Shown: positions 13,134 to 26,005 of the stretch, one piece after another
How the letters are laid out: every line of letters begins with the position of its first letter
How positions within the stretch are numbered: the stretch's first letter is position 1
Origin: Cyanoderma ruficeps
Taxonomy: Eukaryota; Chordata; Aves; Passeriformes; Timaliidae
Direction of reading: 5' to 3'
Assembly (NCBI GenBank): GCA_008694505.1
Contig: VZDJ01000056.1
Location: forward strand, 1,368,461-1,432,460
Length of the DNA stretch: 64,000 nt
Notes under the pieces: generated by a model
The model's input: the letters and a program-made list of their open reading frames with translations, nothing else
What the model was told of the DNA's origin: nothing
The model's database searches: none
Translations under genes and position numbers: made by a program

Positions 13134-16100
13134 ACTTGGCAGGAGCAGCAGTTTCTGGTTCCTCTGGTTAATGAAGGCCAAGTTCAACCACAATTCACTT
13201 GCCATCCAGGTGCTGGAAACAAATGGAAAGACCCTCACTTTAATTATGTGGTTTAAACAGAGATATAGAAAACCACCATCTCACTCTTCAGGCCATCCCT
13301 TAATATTTTGTCATCTGCTGGCCAAACTGCCATGCTGAGTCCTCTCCCATTCCTACCCCATAGTAATAAGGAGCTTGCAGGATTAACTTTTTATTTGGCA
13401 CACCTACCAATTTATTTAGGAGAGTTTGGATCACTTTTCAAAGGGTCCATGCTCCTGTCACCAAAATATACATTTCCTGAGACCCTTTAAAGCTTTGTGA
13501 AATATCTTGCTCAGCACCTCCACCCCTTGCACGAGTTCCACATCCCTTGAATAACAATGGAACAGCTTGTTCCCAAGCTGGGAGTAGGCTTTTCCAGGGA
13601 CTAGGAGGGAAGTAGTAAGGACTTTGTAAAATTGTCAGATATGTGCACCTGCTTACGAGTGGATATTTTGTCCCATATTTTTGTAGTAGAAAAAGAAATC
13701 AGAGGTTTTACCTGACAGCTTCTTACAATCCGGCCAGTGTAAGGTATAATACAGTCTTTTTTTCCCTTGCTTCTCAGATCTCAGGAACGTGTGCCAAAAG
13801 ACTGTCAACTTGTTAAAAGTACATTAATGCAAATTCCAGAGCTTTCAGTTATGTTTATGCTAATAGAAAGCCCCCCCTCCCTGTGACAGGCCCAAGTGAA
13901 GAGTCAGTAACAGGAAAATTAATTCCAGCTGTTGAAATTGATTTAAAACTAGCTTATTCATAACAATAATAATAAGGGGAAAAAAAAGAATTCCTGAAAT
14001 AAAAATAAAAAAGGGAAATACAGAAAGTACAAAATCATGTTTACTGCATGAAAGCAGAAAAGGTTCTCCTGTTGGGAAGAAATCTTCCAAATTTAATCAA
14101 GCCTGGTTAGAAGAAAGCTCTAGCTTGTTATCGGGTTGTAAGTGTAGATTAACATGAAAAGAATTAGCTATGTGCACAGCCTGAATTTGCAAAGGAAACA
14201 CAAGGGGTTTGTGCATGTATTTTGTTTTATATTCCTTATGTCTAAACCATAGGCAAAGAGAGCAAATCCAGGCTGCAAACAGGACAGGTAATATTTTAGA
14301 TGATAATGGTTGCATACTGGAAACTCCAGAGCTCTGGGTGGAGAGGTTAGCTCCCCAGGACTGCTGCATTTATTCAGTGCCTTTACATACATTTCTGCTG
14401 ACTTGAGTTCTGAGTGATTTCTGTGTTTAGACAACCCCAGTCTTGGGATCACATACCCCAACTTTGCTGGGGTTTCAGAGTTCAAACCAAGATCTGGTGG
14501 TGAAACTGCTGGCTGGCCTGCCATTTCTAAAATGGTCTCAAACGTCCATATCATTGATCTAAGTATCCACACCATTTTAATCTGAATTTTTATTTTTAAT
14601 TTCCCATCAGCAATCCTCCCAAGTCCTTGATCGTGTGTATGTGTAGCCCTAAAAACTGAAGGAACGCAACACCTTACAAAATTCAGTTTTGATGTCGAAG
14701 GGGAGGCAGTCTTTAAAAATTTGTTCAGAAAGAGACTTTCACTCATTCAACACCTACAGCTGGAACCAGATTTGAAAATGCAAGATATTCTCATTTAGCC
14801 AAGAGAAGAGAGTTTCCAAAGCGCTGGTCCCAGATTACTGCAATCCTCGCTGAGTACAGGATCTGCCCTTTCCTGAGGAGCACTTCTGAAAGACCTGAGT
14901 TCTTATTTAAGGTCCTGCATAGATGCTAAGCCTTAGTTTTTCCCACAGGGGCATGATCTGGTGAGGTTCATATCCTTGCTACTTTCGAAGGGACTGATCC
15001 AGAGTTCACTGAAATCAATACAAACCTCTCTATTGGCTCCGCAGTTTTCACACACAGCTTTAAGGGACAGTCTTGGACTTCGTTATTGAAACAGCTCAAT
15101 AAACTCCACAGACTGTGTCTTCACGGCCCTCCTCTCTTAGTTCCATATCTGCACCTTGGACTATTTGCATTTGCCTCAATTTTAAACATCACACATTTTT
15201 CACAGGGGTGGATGAAGGGGCAAAGACAAAGAGATGCCATGACTTACATGGAACCTAACCAACTTATGACACTGAGAAATTTACATGCGTGGGTGGATGT
15301 GAGGATAAAGTGTTGGACCAATTTCAGCAAGAACATTTAGAGAAGCCAAATCAAACCCATAGTTATGCAGGAAGTTAACAAAGGATGCCAGCCCTAACCC
15401 TATAAGGAAAGAAATGGGCTGATGAGTTTGCAGGAGGTTGCTTCATTTCAAGGCAGGGGGAAGAGGGAAGGAAGTTTCTCTAGAAATCCTCCTAGAATTT
15501 CCGAAATTTGCCTCTTTATTGTCAACTGCAGAGGATTAAGACAAACAGTCGAGCAATGAAACGGGCAGATTAATTGCTGAAAAGGAGACACCGTGGGTTC
15601 AGAGGTTGACAGTGCCCCTGACTCATGCTATCAGAGGGAGGGGAGAAACAACAATAAAGAAAGCAGAGGCTATTTCTCAGAGTGCACCCCATGTCTTCTG
15701 CTGGCTCATGCCAGGAAAGAAGGACACTGCACATTTTCAGCTGAAGTGTGGGCAGCTAGAACCATCATTTGCACTTAAAAGAGCCATTCAATACTTTATT
15801 TACCAAACACAGTTAATCATGCAGGGAAACAAAGCATTGCAATTTAAACGAAAACCTGATTAATAAAGGAGAAGGAGGGGATATCATACATTGCAGGACT
15901 GAAAAATGACAGAAGTGTGTGGAAGCAGGAAGGATTTTCTCTAAAGGTTGGTGTTTCCTTTCATGGCACTCACTCAGTCCTTGCTCACACCATTTTGCCG
16001 GCACTTGCACACCAGGCTTAACAGGCTCAGGTCATTTACAGGCAAACCATCAGGTTCTTCCTTCTCTGTTCTAATGCAAGTCAGGTTTCTACCTGCCTTC

Positions 16101-19009
16101 AGTTCCTGTGGCCCAAAACCAGCAATGCAAACCCAGGAATTCAAATACCATTAGTTTGGAGAGAGGATGGTGGTGTTTGTTTTTAATAACAATCAGCTTT
16201 GGGTTGTTTTTCTCTGCCTTCTGGATCCTGAGTCTTTCAAGCATAACCAAATCACATTTTCAAATTACATGGGGAGGTGCGTGGTGGGGTGGAGTTCACA
16301 CAAACATAAGGGCTAGAAACATGCCTTTGAAGTGAAGTTAAAATTCTCAAGCAATTATTTAATTCCCAAAGACCAGACACTAAACAATAAAAAATATCCC
16401 TGTCCTCACTGGAAAGCCTTGTGCTGCAAATCCCCCCCTCCTACATATTTCTTATTCACATAAAGGAAGAATGACTTAAAGAAACTGTTATAATCCAAAA
16501 TCTGTAATAGAGAGCAGAAGAACAAGTCTCTTTTCCCCAAATAAATGGGGTTTGCTTGAAGGAGGCAGGAATCCTGTGCTGTAAAGATCCAGGGAAAAGT
16601 GTGGATAAAAGCCCAGAAGGAATATGCACACAAGTAAGGTTAGGAGGGCTTCTCTGCCTTGCTTTGGCATGGCTTCTGAGCCCACCGCTCTAGTCAGGAT
16701 GATGATGAGACACATGGATTTGAAAACAGAGGAAAAAGTAACTATCACCTCAGCAGCCTCCTGGCTGGACCAGTCTGAAGTGATTCCCACATCTGCTGGG
16801 AAGACTGGAACCCTCTGGATCCCCCCCACACAGGGTCGGAGTAAAATTCCCTATGTGCTGCCTTGCTCCGTATCCTCCTGCAGAAGGCCAGGTTGGCCAA
16901 AAAAGCTGGAGCATTTCAAACAACCCTCATACTGCCCATGGCTGAACAACTGTTTCCCCAAATCGTCCCAAGGCTGTGCAGCACAAACACACCTCCTGCT
17001 GGACCCATTCAAAAAGCTGCAGCTACGGGAGAAAGGAGCTGAGCTCTTTTACAAGGCATTAAGTTTCATTTGCAATTACATGGGATTTTATTGCACTACT
17101 GAATATAGCAGGTTCCTTAACTGGGCCAGCAGCATTGTACCCATATGCTTTTTTAACAGAGCTTTTCTGTTATTGTTTCCTTATTGGTCTTTTCCCTTTT
17201 GTTACACATGGCTGGATTTTACTGGCATCCAGCTTGTGCAATAGGGCCCAGGTGGCTCCTCCAAGAGCCTTATTTGTTAATTTGATGGCTGAACCGGTGC
17301 ACGAGGAATGAAAACTACTGAAATGCAATGCCCAAGATGCTACTTCACAGTAGTGGCAATAACCCAGGAAACGTTCCCCAGAGTAAGGCCACTGGGTGAA
17401 GCAGTTCCTTGTCCAGTTTATCCTTGGAAGCAGGACACTCCTTGATAAAATACCCACTTTTTTCTGCAACTGATTTGACTCCAGTAGGATGGAAAATAGC
17501 TGTAACAAATCACCCTACAAGAGCCACAAGTGCTGCACAAGAATGGAGCCACATGGAGAGACAACAGGGCTCTTGCTTCTGCAAATATAACCTTCAAAAC
17601 ATCTGCAAGACTGAAGTGTACCTTGGAGACATATAACAAGTGAAAAAATACAAAAAGCCCCAGCATTTCCATAGAGAGTGCCATTTTTTTAGCAAAGATT
17701 CAGAAAAAAAAAATCTCGGTTTGGTCCAACAACTTTCATTCAGAATGCAATCACCAGGTTTAAAAAGGAACTCAGCACCCACCAGCATCAAATGCTAAGT
17801 GGATTCAAGAACTCCAGCTCCCTTGAAAACCTGGTTTCCTGAAGAAGAAACCAGCAGGCGATGGTAGAACATGAAGGGTTTTACCATCAGGGTTCACTGT
17901 GCTCTTGCTCTTGCCTTGTTAAAGAATGCATTTCTTTCTACAGTGGATAAGAACTTAAAAGCCTTGTGGTAGGAATACATCTGAAGGAGGCATTAGAACA
18001 GAGATAAGCCAATGGTGGAGAAGGAGTTCTACTTGCAGAATTCCACATCAAGATTTTTTTTTCTGGAAAAAACACCCCACCCCTCCTCAGAAATTTCAAG
18101 TTATCACAAAGAAAATGTATGTAAGAAAGGACTGGTTATATTCCTGACTTGGGGGAAATTGTGGGAAAGGTTTCTGGTTTTTGTTTGCTGTGACTCTTAT
18201 TTTGAATGTCATAATTTACACTTGTAGAAGACTTGAAATAAAAATAGCAAAAACTAAAATTAGATGTTTCAGTTCTTCAGGTCATATGTTACCTGAGCCT
18301 TTAGGTTTTATGATGGGGAGGGCTATTTTGTTTTAAGATATTTAAGTAGAGACATCACTATCCTGATTTAGGAGATTACTTGTTTTTGGATATTTTTCTT
18401 GTGCTGAAAAATTATCCTGAGATGGGAAATCATGGTGAGCTCTGTTCTAGACCCAAGTACAAGGAACAATATCAAAAGGCATCACCACCCGAGAGTACTT
18501 CCTTTTGCTGAAACAGAATCCCAAAACATTTGCTCTGCCAAGAATAAGAGAAACAGGATGCTCTTGCTGGGGTTACAAGCCACCATTAACAAATGCAACC
18601 TCCTGATATCCCAAAAAAGAGCATCTTGCGCAGCTTTACCGACTCAGGGTTGCTTGAGTTGAGCAGAAGATGCATTCCTGATAAACCACAGCAGAGACGA
18701 GAAAACTTTACTTCTCCTCAGCACTTCCCCCTCCCTTACCTCCTCAAGTTTTCCCTCAGGTCACAAATAACAGTGAAATGCAGAAAAGGCTTGATCCAGG
18801 GAAAACCTGCCCTGATACAACCCTTCAGCCTCCCCACAAAACCTCCTTGACTTAACTCCTCACCTCTCCCCCTTCCCAGAACCCAGTGGAGCCCTGCCAG
18901 CATCTTCTCCACTGGTACCCTGGACACTTGAGGTAGTGAAAGGTATCTCCACATGCAATTCCACACCAAATCTGAACCCTTCTGTGCTTTCTGGAACACC
19001 CAGAGCTAT
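13134..19009. other. Non-coding unique DNA, no gene seen
   Basis: The two longest open frames of the window fall here (192 codons, minus, 14,168-14,746; 206 codons, plus, 16,624-17,244). Neither shows a recognisable domain, flanking splice sites or coding-like composition, and frames of this length are expected about once by chance in such a window. An AT-rich block at 13,790-13,990 with 'aattaattcc' and 'aataataataa' words may be regulatory. A short inverted repeat (aaccccag at 14,433-14,440 with ctggggtt at 14,467-14,474) is unremarkable. Confidence 0.6.
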
Positions 19010-19440
19010 CTTCAGAATCCCTAACAAATACATTAATTGTTTTCAATTTATCAGCCTCAAATCATTCCGTCTAATTACCATTCATCTAGAGTTTGTGTTT
19101 TTAATGGTTTATGGGTATTGTTGGTAATCTTTTAATTTCTCATTAAAAACAGTATCTTGTACCCACTACGTGTGAAAAGCCCTAATCCGATAAATCAAGC
19201 AAGAGTAACACAGTTAAAAGGAAATCAGTGGAACAATATTTGGGTTTATATAATTCTGCCAGTCAATTTGTAATTAAAAGTTGCTGCTTTAAAAAACACA
19301 GTTGTTGCTGTGAAAGCCATTATCAGTTGGCATTTTCATATGAATACTGCTTTAATTAATTAGCAAAAGTAAATACATTATATATCAAAAACCGCTTTCC
19401 CACTGAACCCATGCGTTCCAGAACAAAAGGCTTAATAAAC
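19010..19440. promoter_or_regulatory. Candidate conserved non-coding element, AT-rich
   Basis: Dense in homeodomain-type cores: repeated TAAT/ATTA words, 'gtaattaaaag' and 'taattaattagcaaa' at 19,352-19,366. The 15-base word at 19,352 recurs exactly at 40,179-40,193. No repeat family explains the block. Such composition is typical of vertebrate developmental enhancers in gene deserts, but cross-species conservation is the real test and could not be run, so this is inference. Confidence 0.3.
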
Positions 19441-20366
19441 CATACAAAAGAGGGACAAATTAGCTGATCCTACCCTCCCTTTTCAGGTTTAGAGTCTTTT
19501 AAAGTTTTGCAAAGGTTTTTTTTTGCCTCACACTTGGTTTTTTTAATACATTGTTTGTTTTTCTTTAGAAGTGTGGGAGAAGATGCTACATAAACACAAA
19601 ACATGCCATTCAAATTAAATTATTTGGAAACCAGTTTAGCTGGTTCTTAGAAAACAGGAGTGTTTATGATTATTAAAACCCAAATGTAATTACGATCACA
19701 TACAACACAGTCTCTTTGGAACGCATTATTTGCTGAACGTTAAGGGGCCGGAGTTTGATTCACAAAAAAAAAGAAGTGTCTGAAAAATTCTTTTGTCTAG
19801 GGGCACTCCAAAGGCTGGAAACAGCAGAAGAAAATTCTCCATTTTCATCAACCAGCTGGAGAGAAAGTGTGGATGAGTAGTGTTGTTTTAGACTAAGACC
19901 TATGATAAGAACACTTTGCTACATCAATGGCATCTCTTATCTCACAGGTCCTTAAGAAGAAACAAGGGTCCTGCCATCTGACTGGCAAACAAAACATTCA
20001 CTTCATCCTGTGTCTCTCCTGCTGAAGTGCTGCAAGCAGGCTTCATCTGTGGGTAAGGAGCAGAGAGGAACAAGTGTCTCAGCTGGCAATAACTGTGGCA
20101 AGGGCTGGGCTCCCTCGAGACAGCAGACTGGGCGAAGGCAACCCAGTGATGGGATCACTCACACAGGTGTAGAACCTGATCTGAAGAACACAGTAAGGAT
20201 CTGAATGATGGATAAGACAGAAAAAATTTAATTACAGTTACCTACTAGTTGGCGTTCACAACACTGTGATGAACAGCAACCTCAGGAGGCTGATCTTCAT
20301 CACCTTTCTAACAGCATAAACAAATATTGGTGAACAGGTGAAGCCAAGGAGTGCAATTACCAGACT
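19441..20366. other. Non-coding unique DNA, no gene seen
   Basis: AT-rich on the left (short T runs around 19,518 and 19,540, an A run near 19,766), more mixed on the right. No exon or named repeat up to the CR1 fragment that follows. Confidence 0.6.
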
Positions 20367-20504
20367 GAAAGTGTTCAAGGCCAGGTTGGGTGGGGCTCTG
20401 AGCAACCCAGTCTAGTGCAAGATGTCCCTGCCCATGACAGGAGCTTGGGACTAAACAACCTTTAAACTCCCTTTCAACCCAAACCGTTCTATGATCCCAT
20501 GAAG
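20367..20504 (+). mobile_element. CR1 LINE 3' end
   Basis: Starting at 'tgttcaaggccaggttggg', the segment follows the CR1 3' end step by step: 'ggggctctgagcaaccc', 'gtctagtgcaagatgtccc', 'tgcccatgacaggagcttgg', 'ctccctttcaacccaaacc' and the terminal 'ttctatgat' motif. It is the best-preserved retroelement in the window and lies in sense orientation. Only the 3' tail is present (a 5'-truncated insertion), so it has no coding capacity. Confidence 0.88.
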
Positions 20505-23369
20505 TTCAAAAGGGCTCAGTGGAAAAAAAGGAATTACTCAAGTGACGAATTTCCATGAGAGTACTGGAGGTTTTCCACCAAAACATACCTCCAAAAATAA
20601 AAACCAGCGCTAAGAAGATGAGAATATTGTACTGGCTAATGGTACAGCTGTGTGACAACCCATACAAACATCCCAAATTTCACTAACACAGGAAAACCAG
20701 GGTGTACTCATGCAAAAGCAGTTTGCAGTCACCAAGTCCTACCCTCTCCACCAAATTTCCTCTCTCATCAGATATTTCAACACTCCACTCAATCCTGACT
20801 CCTAGTCATCTTCCCATTTGCTAAGATGCTCAGCATGCTTCCTTGCAAAGTAGATTGCAAGCAATCTTCCTTCTTGAAGGAATTACTGAATCCTCTTCCT
20901 CTAATCTTGGATTCATGAAAGATCTAACAGCCAGCCCCAATCCCATACATCCTGCTTTCACATGCTTTCTCTTCCCTCATACGCTGAGACTTCAATTCTT
21001 TGGAGAAGGGACAGTCTTTCACTCTGACTTACAGCTTTGCAGTGACACGCACCCCAACAGGACTCAGAATTAAGGAGGCCTTAAGTACCCAGATGATTTT
21101 GAAGATTGTCCTCCTGCTCACTCAGTTCCTTTACACCATCACATTGCAACAGAAAATTTCTTCAGCCTATTCTGACGGGAAATCTTCACCTTGCTTCTCA
21201 TCCAAGGGCTTCGGCGCAACCCTGTGTCCCAACCTCCATCCCTCACGTGTCACCTCTGAGGCACAGTTTGACGAGACACAGAACTGCTTCTTGGAGTCCC
21301 AGCATGACCTGTTCATCAGAACACTGCCACCTTTCCAGAGAGATGGAAGTCATACTCCTAATCCATTGCTGGCTTCTTGCAAGAGCTGACAGACCAGCCC
21401 TGCTATAATCCCACTGCAGTGGGATGACTTCTTGTTGCATTTGGGTGATTACTCACCTGGACATGTTTCTAGTAGTATTTGCACCTCAGTCAGTGTGAAG
21501 TCTCGTTAGGAAGGAACCATTGAATCAGTGAATTCCCCCAGCAAAGGGCACATTTGGGCAGACACAGGGGGATGAGACAGCAGGAGGTGGAGTGCCCAGA
21601 GCCGCACCATGCAGAGCAATGTTTCAGCACACAGAAGTGTGTGCTTCATGCACAGGCATTCTTTTCCCTGCACATAACTTCATTGATTTTTATCATTGTT
21701 TTATTTGGTTTAGCCGCCCATCTGGAGAATTCTTGCCTCCCCCGGCCCCCATAAATAACCAAACCCTGCTCTAACCAAAGGCAGTTGACAGAATCAGCCC
21801 CATTGCCCTTTGGCAGTTCTTCCAGGAATTTTTAGGGTTTTTACCAGTCAAGGAAAATGCTTTGATGCTTTGGAATCAGGATTTTATGAAGATCACTTTG
21901 TAGGGTTCAGCCAACTCATGAAGTGTCAAATGTGGGGCACTCTTTCATCTCATTGCTGGATGCGGAGAAGATCCTCCCTCTTACCAGCATGAGGACTGGA
22001 GAGGGGGGAAACAGAGAGATGAAGGTTCATCCATAGAGGGGAGGGTTTCTTTTCTCTTGATGGAGTTCACCCACCGCATTCCCATCATACTGATTGCTGC
22101 AGTCCTATCTGTCTGCTCTCCAGGCTACATCAGATAAGAGGAGAACTGCTTGTTCGCTGCGGTTCTGATCCCGTGCTGAGGGGCCTCCCAGCTGCAACGC
22201 CGGCTCTTCCTCACCCTCCTTTTCCAGTTGCTGTTTTCAGTGGCTGCTGCATTGGGAAGGGATGCTGTCAGGAAACCTGCCACATGTAAAGAATGGGACA
22301 GTAATTGAGACCAGCCTAAGGAAATTTCATCTCCCACTTCGCACTCATGAACACCCATCTACAAAAGAGAGCAAGCAAATCCCTCTCTCAAAATTTATAT
22401 GCAAATTCCTATCCGGCCATGCCTAGGCTGTTGAGGGCTTGGCTGCCACTTCCCCCTGTGGATGGCATTCATTCACTGATGGGCTGTTCCTGAAGCATGC
22501 AGCTCCACTGCCTCCATAATTGTTCAGAAGCTGCAGACACCAACTAGTGTCTATTTGGCAGAATTTAAGGCTTCTGGGATGCTGTGAGCTATACAGCCCA
22601 TCTTCATCTAGCAGCTGGTATCATTCCACCTAGTTCAGAGCAGATGAGCTGCACAACCATTGCTTGCATCCTCTCCCGTGGATGGGCATGGCTGCATTTT
22701 CCTGGTTCACCTCAGTACAAATACAGCTTCTTTTTTTGGGTACTCTATTCAAGTCAGACCACTCAGAAAGTATTCCTCTGCTGGCTGTCTGGCAAGCACA
22801 CAAACACCAGATCCATGTTAGTATATGGAAGAAGAGGGGAAAAGAGCAAGTGGGACATCCTATACCCAGAGCTTCCACTCCTCTTCTGCAAAGTAGAAGC
22901 CAAAGGCAATGTCAGCAACAGTGCAAAGGGAAAAGACAGCAAAAATAACCCTGATGATCTCCTTTATCTTGCTTCATTCATGTTTACAACAAAACACAGA
23001 GGCCAGTTCAGGGTTCATCAAACTTATGATCCAATGCAAAGCACACAGACAGCATGAACACTGTGGCCAGGAGGCTTCTGCTGTATCTGCACAGTGTTGA
23101 TGAGGTGTAGGTGGGGAGGCCTGGCAGAAAACATTTCATGATGGTCACTTGCCTCCAACATACTGCTTTCAGGGGCACAAACTCCACCACACCAGAGAGC
23201 ATGAAAGAGCTACTGAAAACAGCCAAGCAGTCTCACAGCCATTTCCCAGCACCCAAAATACCAGTGAGAATCAGTGTGAAATTGCCATTTGGTACTGTTG
23301 CACAAAATAGGCTTCTATATATTATGTCTTTTGGGTCTATTATTAAAGGTAGAAGACTCAGGTACTTAA
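20505..23369. other. Non-coding unique DNA, no gene seen
   Basis: No exon is supported. The longest open frame (157 codons, plus, 22,584-23,057) overlaps other frames on both strands and has no recognisable features. An 18-bp perfect palindrome lies at 21,408-21,425 and is listed separately. Confidence 0.6.
21408..21425. repeat. 18-bp perfect palindrome
   Basis: The sequence atcccactgcagtgggat equals its own reverse complement over all 18 bases, with a PstI-type CTGCAG centre. It could be a site for a symmetric DNA-binding dimer or a chance event; nothing around it decides. Confidence 0.9.
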
Positions 23370-23590
23370 AGTGCTGGAGTAGATCTGCCTCCAGTTCCCA
23401 TCTCTGTATATATGACCTTGAAAAAGTCATTCAACTTTTCAATGGCTGAGCAAAACAAGACTTTTTCAGCTTTTGGCTGTCTTGTCTGTTTAGACTATAA
23501 GCTCTTCAAGGCAGGGACTGTCTCCTATTAAACAATCGTAACTCTCAATTAGGGTGTTCTACACATCCAGGGCCCTCACAAAAATGCCAT
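23370..23590 (+). mobile_element. Old MIR/CORE-like SINE
   Basis: The head carries 'tatatatgaccttgaaaaag' followed by 'tcattcaacttttc', matching the MIR core (tgaccttgggcaagtca...). The tail 'agactataagctcttcaagg' plus 'cagggactgtctc' matches a 3' tail shared by several amniote SINEs that end in an L2-like sequence. A related copy in the opposite orientation lies 2.1 kb away at 25,715-26,005. The exact family name cannot be fixed by eye. Confidence 0.6.
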
Positions 23591-23734
23591 AAAACAAAAG
23601 CTTTCTAATAAATTCTGGGGGATTCCAGATTGGGATCCAAAACTGCTCAGTGGTTTTCCCTGCTGTATATGATGTCGAATCCCTTGTTAGTTTGTGTGTG
23701 TGAGGGGGGAGGAGGGAGACTATAATTTAAAGAG

Positions 23735-24080
23735 ATTACATAAAAGACCATTTAAGTCCTTGTGGCTGTATATTTCTTTTAATTAGTTTATGCACAGTGC
23801 ATTTGCATGGGAAGCTGCACAGTGTGTGGACAGACTTAATTAGGAGAACAATACGTTCCCTCTTAAGATAATGACTTGAGGATTATGAAAATTATTATTC
23901 CAGATCCATCCATGGGTCATTCGAGGTTCAGTATCCGACGAACTTTTAAAATGCATTGAGGTCAGCAGTTTGGATACTGTCAGTAAAGTCACTTGATTTT
24001 ACTGTTGCTTAAATGATTAATTATGAACAGTGGCTGCAGGTATCCCCCAAGTTACACAATAGCCCAAGGACTCACTGCAT
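23735..24080. promoter_or_regulatory. Candidate conserved non-coding element with POU octamer
   Basis: Contains a perfect octamer ATTTGCAT at 23,801-23,808, TTAATTAG at 23,779-23,786 and 23,836-23,843, and TTAATTA at 24,017-24,023, within 250 bases of otherwise unique DNA. POU- and homeodomain-type sites clustered like this are typical of developmental enhancers. The assignment rests on motif density only; alignment to other birds or mammals would decide it. Confidence 0.35.
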
Positions 24081-25714
24081 TTCACGTGTGCCATCAGCTC
24101 CTTTGAAGAGACAGATGTGCTGGACAGGGCTGTAAGATCCACTGCAGACATCTGTCAGCAAAGTCTCCTTGTGAGCTCTCCCCACTCCCTTTCATCCATC
24201 CCTTTGCCTTTACATTCCTGGCTGCAATGGCAAGAAATTTCCATCTCCTCTAATGAATCTTTGCAGCTGGAGAAGACAATTAGGTGAGAGTTTTAGGACA
24301 CGGGAAGTAGCCCACATGAGATGTCACATGTCCCATTTTAGAGCAGAGCACCATAGGCTACTGAGCTGAAGACATTACCTGAGTGCACCTCAGCTTTAGC
24401 TCATGGCTTGGTGAATCTTAAAAAAGGTGCTTTTTTTTTTTCTGCCTCCCTCCAAAGTCCCATAAATCTTCCTTACTCTTAGGAAAACACGATCATCCTG
24501 ACAAAGCATAAGAACAGTCTTCTTTGAAAGAGTTTCCACATGGACCATATTTCAGAGCCAAATCAGTTCAAATAATCTGAGCACCCGTCCTGCTCTCCCT
24601 CTTCAGAAATGGTTGCTGCTGGGTGAACTCCCCACTGCAGTAGGGCACCCTGGAGAGGTGCAGCCCTCTATCCCAAATCTCCAGCTCTAACTGTAAAGGC
24701 TATGGAAACTACTATCCTCAAATCTGAACCACCAGGCGCAGAATAGACAGCAATCCCATCTTTCACCTTAAAAAGCAAAGCCACATATGCAGTCGAGGAG
24801 GACAAGGTCAGCTCTTTCCACATCAAAATCCATGACTCATTTAGGAATCATGGCAATCACACCTTGAGTGTCCTTTCCTTCCTCTTGCCCTGTAATGATA
24901 AGAGGAGTTTTCCACTCAAATGCAATGACTGTGAATTAAGTCAGGCTCTTTAATAGCAGTCACAGCAAAAACTTAGTGAACCCATTAAATATGGTGTTGC
25001 TTTTAGAACTAAGGACACAGCAGTTGTGGAAGCAGAGAACATCTTCAGCTGTACCTCCCCCACTGAAAAACTTTGATTTAGGTTGATCAAAAATTGACAT
25101 TTCACATCTGGAGGTGAGAGAAAAGTAGGTTTGAGGAAAAAGAAAAGAAAGAGACAGTTAAGAAAAAGAAATTTCAAAGGATCATTCTGTGGATTTAGAA
25201 CAACTCAGTCCAGGGATTAAATTCCTCACAGTCTTTGTACATCTTCTCCAAAACTTGAAGTCAAGAGAAAGAATGAGATGGCATGTCTGCATTCACATTG
25301 GCAAAGGGAAAAATCTGTGAGTGGTCCCAGCAACTGCAAATATCCCAGTGCTTTTCCTTGCTACTTTCACTACATTAAGGCTTCCTGAAACCATAGTAGC
25401 TGCTTAAAGCCAACTATGGAGAGCGAATACCACAGAAAAAACATGGTTTGTACAGCAGGACACGAGACTGTCCCCAGGAGAGGGCACAGCTCCTGTCACA
25501 GCACAAACACCAGGCAATGGCTCAGAGCAGTGGCTCCATCCCACCACATCTATGGCCAGAGGGCTCAGCAAGGTCCAGTTACTATGGAGCAGGAAACGAA
25601 AAGCATTATTAACAATAGCATGAGGAGAGAAGAGCTCCTCAGCTCTTCAGGGTCAACAGACACAATTTGAGAGCATCGCCCATTACCCAACCTCTGTTGT
25701 TGATAACATGGCAC
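24081..25714. other. Non-coding unique DNA, no gene seen
   Basis: Unique sequence with an 11-base T run at 24,431-24,441. Open frames stay below 85 codons. No exon, RNA gene or named repeat recognised. Confidence 0.65.
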
Positions 25715-26005
25715 CAAGCATGCCAGGCACTGTGCAGGGCAAACAGAGATGTCCCTGCTCCAAAGAGATTGCCATCTAATTCTGATTTTACAGTCATATT
25801 TCAAAAGCACAGTGAGATCAAAGCCCTTCTCTCCTCCCCCAGGCACTCATTCTCTCTGGTGGAACATATCTCGATGTATAAATCAGAGAAGCAGTGATCT
25901 CAGGGAGCACTGCCATTCAGGACACAAAAGGAAACACTGAGGTGCCAGAGGTAGTCCTAACATCATGCTAGTGCTCAGGAGAGTAACCTGGGGTTCAAGA
26001 GGAGA
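25715..26005 (-). mobile_element. Old MIR/CORE-like SINE, reverse orientation
   Basis: Read on the minus strand, the tail comes from 25,715-25,790, where the plus strand has 'gtccctgctccaaagagatt' followed by 'gccatctaattctga', the complement of the tail in the element at 23.4 kb. The head lies at about 25,926-26,005, with 'ggaaacactgaggtgccaga' and 'cctggggttcaag', the complement of the MIR core and tRNA-related region. The middle is heavily decayed. It forms an inverted pair with the 23,370-23,590 copy. Confidence 0.6.

Noticed and set aside
14168..14746. 192-codon open frame, minus strand
   Set aside because: No recognisable protein features; overlaps other frames on both strands and an AT-rich block.
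14890..14990. Possible MIR core ('gccttagtttttcccacagg')
   Set aside because: Only one core block matches; the flanking blocks of the SINE are missing.
16624..17244. 206-codon open frame, plus strand, the longest in the window
   Set aside because: Near the length expected once by chance here; no domain, no splice sites, irregular composition including a Phe-rich AT-driven end.
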